Below are positions 56,883 through 64,000 of a DNA stretch of 64,000 nt, piece after piece. The stretch comes from Cerrena zonata (lineage: Eukaryota > Basidiomycota > Agaricomycetes > Polyporales > Cerrenaceae): the NCBI GenBank assembly GCA_038087015.1, contig JASBNA010000053.1, positions 1 through 64,000 of the forward strand. The letters are read 5' to 3'. Both the position numbers and the translations under genes were made by a program. The stretch's first letter is position 1; each line of letters starts with the position of its first letter. The notes beneath the pieces were generated by a model. That model was not told the origin of the DNA and made no database searches. It saw only the letters and a list, made by a program, of their open reading frames with translations.

Positions 56883-58244
56883 TCAGTCACAGACTGTAGA
56901 TACATCTGGCGATCGAAAACTGATCGTCTGAGCGTTCGAGACGGAGACCTCGTTACTCCAACTCCCGTAAAACCCTTGAGTACCACGATATATAATGAGA
57001 TAATTTGCGCAAGCCTATGAAGTTATGTTCCTTAGACCGTAAATATTTACGAAAGGGTGAACAACGTACTTGGACAGCGGGCATAGCAGATATACAGATA
57101 GTGAACACTAACCCAGTGTCGACTAAAAACGTGTAGCCAGTAGAAGTATACGTTGCGAGCAGTATGATCGAGCAAACGGCATTCATGAACGCCGACTCCA
57201 CAAATAGCATCGTGATCACCGTGTAGTGCTTTACGTGGGCCTCTCCAAGGACCTTTTGTGATTGTAACTTGCACTTCAAGAGCCGACATACGATCAACAA
57301 TGTCAACGACACGTTGAGGGCAAGTGAGGTTCCGAAATAGGCCTCGGCAAGATTTATACCGTCGAAGAGTGGAATATCGACATCGGAGAGTGTCGTAATA
57401 CCCAACACTAAGCAAAATTCAGCGCATAATCCACGAGGAGCTGAGGGGAATGCGTACCCATAGACCCGACGAATAACAGGACGGGCAACAAAATGACCAG
57501 GTTGGGTTTGGAGAATAATGTAAATTTCCAGATTTGTCGACAACGCCAAATCTGAACAGTATGCGTCACAAAAGAGATCTATGAAGGAAATTCGAGTGAC
57601 TACTTACGAGCATTGCATCTGTTAACATGCCAACGATCTCAAAGATGACGTTCGATACGATGTTAACCGTGTTGAACTTTACAATCCAGCTTTGGGCCTC
57701 CTGAGACAGGCCTTCGTAAAACCACAGATTAGCACAAAGGAAATCGGAACCACTTGAGGCTAAAAGCTGGTAAGCTATCTCTTCATATGGTCCAATATAC
57801 CAATGAAAACTGATGAGAGAGACAATGAATCCAGCAGTGTTCGCCAACATGAGTCCAATGGTTTGATAGATAAATAGCCTGAATAACACGGTGTTTATTC
57901 TTCGTTTTGATGCAAAGAGTGCTTTAAGACACATTATGCCTGCTATAAACTGGATAGCTGTTCAAAGGATATTATATAAAGATTATACAACCCACAGATG
58001 ATGGGCACTTACGATAAGTAAAACCATTGCTCAACGCCCCGGCCCCGATCAGCTCTCCAGATCTTGTCCTAGGAGGAGGGAACGAATATTGACATTCATT
58101 AGACCCTCCTTGGGATATCACAGCATTACCTGCATATGTAGATGCAGGTCCGAATTGTCGAGTAATATCTCTGAAGGGTACTGGCATGTCGTGCTGGATA
58201 AGAGTCTTAAGACTGTGGGAACAATGTAGTGACGAGATGCTCAA
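56883..58244 (-). CDS. Multi-pass membrane protein, Agaricomycete family, paralog 1
   Basis: Spliced model from about 58244 (a later start, MPVPFRDI, is also possible). It contains six or seven hydrophobic segments, among them SNGFTY-AIQFIAGIMCLKAL, LFIYQTIGLMLANTAGFI, VSNVIFEIVGMLTDAMLIW, PNLVILLPVLLFVGSMVLG, FGTSLALNVSLTLLIVCRLL and ESAFMNAVCSIILLATY. Diagnostic blocks shared with the paralog at 59.5-60.8 kb are WRCRQIWKFTLFSKP, LGEAHVKHYTVITMLFVESA and the C-terminus CANYLIIYRGTQGFYGSW, ending at the stop 56885-56883. This topology recalls a widespread seven-helix family of mushroom fungi without assigned function. The last intron carries a normal AG before CANYL. No ligand or partner can be read. 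Confidence 0.75.
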
Positions 58245-58804
58245 TTTTATGGGCTCTCGTCTCTATGCAGATCATGATTTACTGAATGATTAGTCCGAAA
58301 TGAAATCTTACCCCGGCTTTAGCAGTTAGGCTATCAGACCATTGACCACTGCAAACTGCCAGTGTGAGCGATCCAAGGATCGGAGGCAGAATGCAATTCA
58401 CAGCCTACGTGCGAAAGTACACGTTATTAGGCTAATGAGCTGTGCCGTCTGATGGTCCGCTATGTCGAATTGCACTGGATTGCAATTGAGGAAACTTCTG
58501 AATCTCTAGTGCTGTAACACAGTGCACGTACGTGCCAACAAGTTTGGGACACGTGGAGACTCAATCACAGCCACAGTGAGAGGAGGTAAGAAAGATCAGA
58601 TCGATCAGAAGTGTTGCAGATAATCGGCGGTACGAAATATGGCAAAAGCTGAGCGGAGAACGATGAGGAAGTGTCCGAGTCAAAGACGCAACAATTTGAT
58701 ACCAGCACATCAATGTGCAGAGAACGAAATGGATATATTTTACTCCCTCGCCCGGCTACTGTACTGTTCGTGCTTATTTGTGTACAATGCAAGCGGGGAT
58801 TTCC
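58245..58804. other. Intergenic region
   Basis: About 560 bases between the membrane protein gene and the 59-kb FW relic. It contains the likely promoter and leader of the membrane protein gene. Nothing else recognised. Confidence 0.35.
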
Positions 58805-59226
58805 CACCTCCTTTATGTTTCCGCGATCGTAGAGCTCCTGATACCGGATACGATCCTTTTCATCCGCTTCATCGATCATCGATTCATAAAACCGAAAAGA
58901 TAGTGCAAACTGCGCACTGGTTTCGTATGTTCTCTTTAACAAAGAATCACTCTCCGCACCCAGCGAATCCACCAATTGTTGCAAAGTGACCCCAGGTCGG
59001 ACAACGCAAGGTACAAATTTCGTCCAATGGCTTCGCAGTAGTACAACTTGACCCATACTTGCATCGTCCTTGAAGCTGAGTACAATAGTTTGCATGTCTG
59101 TGAGAACATGGTGAGGACCGTCTACGGTGATGGGAAGTGTGAACGCACCTGTCGGATGCTCAAAAGAGAGCTAGTCTCGATGTCCAAGAGGAGACAAAGT
59201 AAGAGATCATCAGGTAACAATAGCAA
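58805..59226 (-). pseudogene. FW-family relic: N-terminus fused to C-terminus, central part deleted
   Basis: On the minus strand it begins LLLLPDDLLLCLLLDIETSS (F-box-like), has an intron, then CKLLYSASRTMQVWVKLYYC and EAIGRNL, as in the second exon of FW genes. Immediately after, near 59015, the sequence jumps to the C-terminal exon: VVRPGVTLQQLVDSLGAESD, FALSFRFYESM and RIRYQELYDRG. The two halves are in different frames. Roughly 1.5 kb of gene between them is missing. A non-functional product of deletion or unequal exchange. Confidence 0.7.
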
Positions 59227-59508
59227 GCAGGTTGAGTGCGTGGAGGTTCCTGTGTGAGAAGAGGGCAGTACTAGTAAGAGGAGAATTCAACTAGAGTTTC
59301 CAATTCGGCGCTCGTCATGGTGTTGAGGTATCGACGGCTGGACATGGGTTGAACATATGTTTTATACAGATACTTGCCACGTAATCTTACATATTTTGAC
59401 ATATCCCATCCTGCACTCATTGGAACAACAGATGCAGACATGCCAGACTTTCCTTGTTTCTGTTGAGGAGTGACTGAACTTATGTGTAAAACCCCGTCTT
59501 TAATTGGA

Positions 59509-60828
59509 TTAGACGGAAAGATCGGCCGTAGGTTGTGATCCAGAAAAGGCGACAGTGGATTGAGTCTCTACAGAAGCATCGTCACTCTTCCAGCTTCCGT
59601 AGAACCCTCGTGCCCCTCGATACACAATCAAGTGATTTGCACATGCCTACATCGCGAATGAAAAGCAAACGATCAGAATCGAGGACATAATACAATAAAA
59701 GAAAACTTCTCACCTGAACAGCGGGAGTGACAGCAACCCAAATTTCAAGTGTCATCCCAAAATTCGAAGCAATATTATCCTGAAAGCTTGCTAGGATCAA
59801 TACCGAGCATATAAAACTCATGAAGGCCGATTCAACAAACATGATGGATATCATGTTGTAATGGCGTCCGTGTTGATTTCCCAATGCCTTTTGTGTTTGT
59901 GCTCTGCATCGGAGTAGGCGAAGAATGATCAAACTCGTTAGAGTGATATTGAGCGTCATCGAGATGATAAAGTAGAGGAAGAGGCTGAACCCGGTGGGTG
60001 GATCACCTATACCCGAGAAGCACAGAGATACTTGAGAAGGTGGTCAATATGTACATCTCCACTGCAACTGTGGATACTACACACCTGCTGATGCAACGAA
60101 TAACAACATAGGGATGACTATGATGAGTTTCGGTCTCGAAAAGAGCGTAAATTTCCAAATTTGATGACAACGCCAGAGCTAGTGAGATATCTCTTAGTTT
60201 ACGTTTGCTGATTGCGAACAAAAAGACGCGGTGTAACTCACAAGCATTCCATCCGTCAACATCCCGCATAGACCAAAGGCAACAGTCGATATGATGTTCA
60301 GGACTCGAAACCTTTCACGCCATCGCTCCCATTCATCGAGATCGGCATCCACATCGGACCTGGGGTTGATATACGTAGCTGCGTCTTCATTGTTGGTGGG
60401 GTTGAAGCAGGTTCTCCTAGCCCACAGGTCCTGAAACGAGCCAAAGTACAACCGGAACGAAAGAGCGGCAGTGAGAAGCCCGATGATGTTGACGATTTCT
60501 AACGCGCATGTATGTACCACGAGATATTTGATTATCCGCGATGGTGATGTACGAGTGGATATCCAAAGAGCGCGAAGAGAGATGACCATTGGGATGAGCT
60601 GTATGCCTGTATGTTGTGATGTTAAATGGGGCGTTGGGAGTATGGAGGAGAGAAACACGGACCGAAGGCCACAAAAGCTGCCGATGTCGCAATGATAAAT
60701 ATGGTCCGTGTCTTTTCAGACTGCGGTAGAAAGCACCAGTCACTGTCTCCCAAGTGCCAACCAATGGACGTCAATGGAGTGAAGGCATTGTCTGGGAAAT
60801 ATCGTTTTACTGTAGGATGTTCGGCCAT
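59509..60828 (-). CDS. Multi-pass membrane protein, Agaricomycete family, paralog 2
   Basis: Start 60828 gives MAEHPTVKRYFPDNAF and the first membrane segment TIFIIATSAAFVAFG, spliced to IQLIPMVISLRALWI. Further hydrophobic stretches: EIVNIIGLLTAALSFRLYFG, NIISTVAFGLCGMLTDGML, PKLIIVIPMLLFVASA, FLYFIISMTLNITLTSLIIL and SAFMSFICSVLILAS. A polar loop with NPTNNEDAATYINPRSDVDA is larger than in paralog 1. Shared blocks are WRCHQIWKFTLFSRP, LGNQHGRHYNMISIMFVESA and CANHLIVYRGARGFYGSW; the tail ends PTADLSV at the stop 59511-59509. Tandem, same strand as paralog 1 and 1.3 kb apart with an FW relic between, so the pair arose by local duplication long ago. Function unknown. Confidence 0.78.
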
Positions 60829-62539
60829 TATGTCGGATGCACAGGAGGAAAGGTGACAAGGGACAAGGATCATTGCCCAACCATTTTAAAGGGGTGGTAT
60901 CGGCGTTACGAGAACACAAGATTATACATTTTAAGGCAGAATGGAGAAGCGAACAATTGGCGTCGGTCGGAAGGTGGAGAGGCCAACGTAGTTCCAGTAG
61001 GATTTGGATTTGATCGACATGTTTGTACAGCATCGATCAGCAGTATAACCTGTGCTAGACGTTTACACAAGGCCAGAAGGTGTCAGAGGAGGAAGGAGGG
61101 GCGGATGGAGGTTACAAGGTCATCCTAATGGGGAAAGGACGAAGTATTCAAGTTCTGTAATGTAGAGAGTGTCTGGAGGGGTCATATTAATCCCGAAAGC
61201 AAAGACGAGTGAGTTGAGAGTGAACGAAAACATAATCGAAAATGCCAGTGGACCAGTAAAAGTGGGACGGGATCCGAGAGGGATTCACAGCTTTCAGCCC
61301 GATTGCAGATGGGGCAAAGTTGTATCATAGTGGTTACCTAAAGGCCCTAAAGGAGAGTCCGTTCGATGACGATGGAGAGGTAGGTGCGCTCGGCCCGCTG
61401 TCCCGCCGATCAAAGACCCATTTTCCTGCTTTCCGAACAACACATCCTTTTTCGGGCCTGCCACATCACACAACAGAGGAGCAACGAGTTGAAAGCCACG
61501 AAAAAAAACGGTCTCTCGTTCACTTTAATCCAGGATATTGACCTCGCGTCGATGACATATTCTGATCAGAATTATCCTACCTACCGATCTCCGTCTCTCG
61601 TGCTACCGTCTACAACTTCGTTCGTTCAACGGTCCAAATTGATGAGTCTCCCATGTATTTCTGCTTTCGAACTTATCACCATCGGATTATCGCTCGTTGA
61701 AAGCGACTACGGCTCCTGGCATAAGGCTAGCGTTCATTCCCATACTGGCACTGACGCAGCTGTTTTCAACTTCTATTCGATTCTTTGTCAACAGCCGCCG
61801 TTTCTAGTAAAAAAAACTTACTATTGACACTCAAGCGTTGAATCGCGCTCACTGATTAATCTCTGTCCGATGTCAGTCTCGATCGCATCAAACATCAGCG
61901 ATTAGTCTAGATATTCCCCCGCCAAACCCCCGCCCTCTGGGAGATCTTGGATGATGGACGTTCGGATAGGTAAAGGAGCAAGCTGTCCCATAAGATCCTG
62001 GAAACTCTGTGGAAGCGATTTTCGTACGTCAAATTGCCAAGACGCTTTCTCCGAAAGGAATGGTCTGTACATCTTTTAAATTATGCACGGCTATGGACGG
62101 AGACTAAATCTTCCTACGATAGGCTCCAATGCTGCTTGATCGTCACATCCATTATGCTCTCAGCATCAGCAGTAGTGTCTGATGACTTGGACATCTACGA
62201 AAACAAACCTATGAGTGTCGATTGAGTGCTTAGTACTTGTCCATCGACCTTCGAGGTTTCTTTACCCAAGGAATCGATCACTACCTGAGTAGACATCAAG
62301 GCGAACTATGATTCATTGCATGTAGCTCTATTTCTCTCGTCTCTGTAGTCTGACACTTCTCTCCAGGGACTACGCACACCTCCCTTTTGGGCCATCATCG
62401 CCAGTACTGGCTTCTCAAGCTTTCAACACTAGTATGTTGCAGTTAAACGGCTTACTTTGTCCGACATGAATAACATGTCCTAAATGGATATAGTATAGTA
62501 AACCGACTAAACACCCTGTCAGCTTCAAGAAATTACTGA
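60829..62539. other. Long intergenic region, nothing firmly recognised
   Basis: About 1.7 kb. Plus-strand frames at 60754-61128, 61384-61827 and 62034-62225 have mixed composition and no domain, repeat or splice logic that I can defend. The frame around 62034 (LLNYARLWTETKSSYDRLQC) looks somewhat protein-like and might be a remnant of a gene. Confidence 0.3.
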
Positions 62540-63083
62540 TCTACACAATGGCGTGGACTCGGATAACCTCCCTTCTATACTTCCACTCGCCCTCGAAAAC
62601 GATCCAAGCTTCATGAAAATCAATAAAGACCGTAAGCAGAGAAACGGCATAGCTTTTTCTTGGGGTCAGGTACCGACCATAAGGTGGTGACGCTCTCAGA
62701 CGATGCAACCCATTGCCATTTGGAATGGTCAAGCCAACTCCAGGTAATTGAACATCTTTGGCTCATAGGAATATGTACACGGCCATGCATCTTTCGAGTC
62801 TAGCCCCTCTGCGTCGATACTCTCGAACGTTTAGCAGTACAATGCATACTCTACCAGTATACTACTCAAGGAAGAATGATCTTAACCATAGCTGTTTTGA
62901 TTGAGATGGTGAGCAGTCATTTACATGTTTAACTTGAATTATGCCCTGTTTAATGCTTAATGTAGAGGACAATTTAAAACCAATCGTCATATTGAGAAGG
63001 TTATCGTTAGTTAGTGGATATGTAGACTGTAATACCACGTACATCCGGCGGAAGTGAATAATGAAATGACACTGGGCCCCCAA
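62540..63083 (-). pseudogene. FW-family relic related to the 36-kb gene
   Basis: Faint but ordered homology on the minus strand: YVVLQSTYPLTNDNLLNMTI and GFKLSSTLSIKQ match the F-box exon AYILCLPDDVLLDML...SILSIRQ of the 36-kb gene; after an intron-like gap SQSKQLWLRSFFLE matches SQAKQLWVKLYFREI; further down VFIDFHEAWIVFEGEWKYRR matches GVIDIHEGRVVFALELRGKY. The pieces are in different frames. Propeller and C-terminal exons are absent. Confidence 0.55.
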
Positions 63084-63243
63084 CCTAATGGTAATAGGGA
63101 TCGGCTGGGAAGTAGCGAGTGAGGAGTCGAGTCAGGGGCTGACTCGTTTAGACGCCTAGGTAGTAAACCTCTGGCTAACGTCGTAACTTACGGTTAGACC
63201 TACACTCGTGCTTCCGAAAACGAAAAACTGCAAAAGATCATCC

Positions 63244-64000
63244 ATGGAAAGACCGGATGAAACAGTGTATGTCTGCAGTCGCACAGGTAGCCTACAAGAT
63301 CTGCCACTTGACATCCTATTCGGAGTGCGTTCTTCCTAATGCCGACATTCACTGGTGCCAGCGAGCGTTTCTGATCTGAGTCTTTCGTTGGTGACCAGAT
63401 AATCGGACACCTGAACCCTGGGGATCTGCTGAATCTAAGCCGCATCTCGAAGCCTTTCCGGGACCTGCTGATAAGTCCTGATTCCAGTTTCCTCTGGAGG
63501 GATTCACGAAAGAACGTACCGCACCTACCTGGCCGTCCTTCATTCCTAAGTGAACCTGCTTATGCAAATCTGCTTTTTGACTATCACTGTCACGTATGTG
63601 GTCTCACAAGATACGAGATTCCATACTGATCCGATGCTACCCCTAGAATTGCCTGAGGGCGAAGGTACGCGTGGTGTACTGGGAAGTGGGAGCTCGTTAT
63701 TGCTCGAATTGTGGAGAAACATTGTGAGTAGTATTCGACTGACCAAGGATCTTACTGACGAATCTCGTAGCTTCCATAATTCAGACAGTATACAGGTGGA
63801 TCTCATATCTTTCAATGAGAACGCTCTATTCCCTATCCCCGATGAACTTATAAGCGGTAAGGACAGTATCTTATCCCGGGTGTTTAGCACTAACCATGGC
63901 ATCAGACATTTACAATAATAGCACTGCTTTGTTCCGTCACAAACCCACCATTGAAAAACTCAAGAAACAGTGGGCCGGGCTAGTATCGGACGATCAGTGT
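63244..64000 (+). CDS. FB-family F-box protein, 5' part, runs off the right edge
   Basis: Start 63244 gives MERPDETVYVCSRTGSLQDL, then PLDILFG spliced in phase 0 to IIGHLNPGDLLNLSRISKPF and NVPHLPGRPSFLSEPAYANL (F-box). Next DYHCH spliced to NCLRAKVRVVYW and EVGARYCSNCGE (CxxC); then an exon with ISFNENALFPIPDELIS, and another starting TALFRHKPTIEKLKKQW that reaches the window end. Intron positions equal those of the 24-kb copy, to which it is closest. The Asp-Cys of PDCPSFL is Gly-Arg here (PGRPSFL). No defect in the visible part; the C-terminal Cys/His modules lie outside. Confidence 0.75.

Noticed and set aside
61384..61827. 147-codon plus-strand frame near 61.5 kb
   Set aside because: Composition is mixed and the frame crosses poly-A and stop-flanked stretches; I recognise nothing and cannot defend a start or exons.
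1..64000. CRISPR arrays, prokaryotic operons, Shine-Dalgarno sites or tRNA genes
   Set aside because: The window is spliced fungal nuclear DNA. No regular spaced repeats are seen, and I found no tRNA cloverleaf by eye, though a tRNA could be missed without a covariance search.

Overview
This is nuclear DNA from a filamentous basidiomycete, most likely an Agaricomycete (mushroom-forming fungus). The genes are dense and cut by many introns of about 50 nt with GT-AG (and several GC-AG) borders. Products are typical of that group: vacuolar alpha-mannosidase, a secreted GH31 glucosidase, a NADAR protein, a ferric reductase, a Ctr copper transporter, a cytochrome P450, kinase-like and multi-pass membrane proteins, and large lineage-specific F-box families. 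All gene models were spliced by hand from the sequence and from comparison between copies inside the window.

Layout. 1-6.4 kb: end of an IML2/TTC39-like gene (minus) and a GH38 alpha-mannosidase (plus). 6.7-9.5 kb: first copy of an F-box/beta-propeller-like gene ('FW' family, minus). 10.4-18.2 kb: GH31 glucosidase, NADAR protein, ferric reductase (all plus). 18.5-20.7 kb: first copy of a second F-box family with Cys/His-rich motifs ('FB' family). 21.2-21.9 kb: Ctr copper transporter. 23.2-23.85 kb: probable transposon-ORF relic. 24-43 kb: a block of F-box paralogs (FB at 24 kb; FW at 28 kb; FB at 32 kb; FW relic at 33 kb; intact FW at 36 kb and 42 kb), interrupted at 37.5-40.2 kb by a 788-residue protein with a candidate deaminase motif pair. 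44-49.6 kb: a third kind of F-box protein, a small Cys/His-rich protein, and a divergent pair of small coiled-coil/basic proteins. 50.2-54.7 kb: P450 and kinase-like protein. 54.9-64 kb: decayed FW copies at 55, 59 and 62.5 kb around two paralogous multi-pass membrane proteins, then an FB gene running off the right edge.

The dominant theme is birth and death of two F-box families. FW has at least eight copies or relics, of which only two (34.5-36.7 and 40.8-43.0 kb) read through cleanly. FB has four copies, one lacking the C-terminal Cys/His exon and one cut by the window edge. A close pair of FW genes (7 and 28 kb) carries different stop codons. F-box proteins are substrate receptors of SCF ubiquitin ligases, so the region looks like a rapidly turning over receptor repertoire. 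The ferric reductase and Ctr transporter, 3 kb apart, plausibly cooperate in reductive metal uptake. Several otherwise good genes (IML2-like, GH38) show single-base indels in homopolymers, so assembly error must be excluded before calling them pseudogenes.
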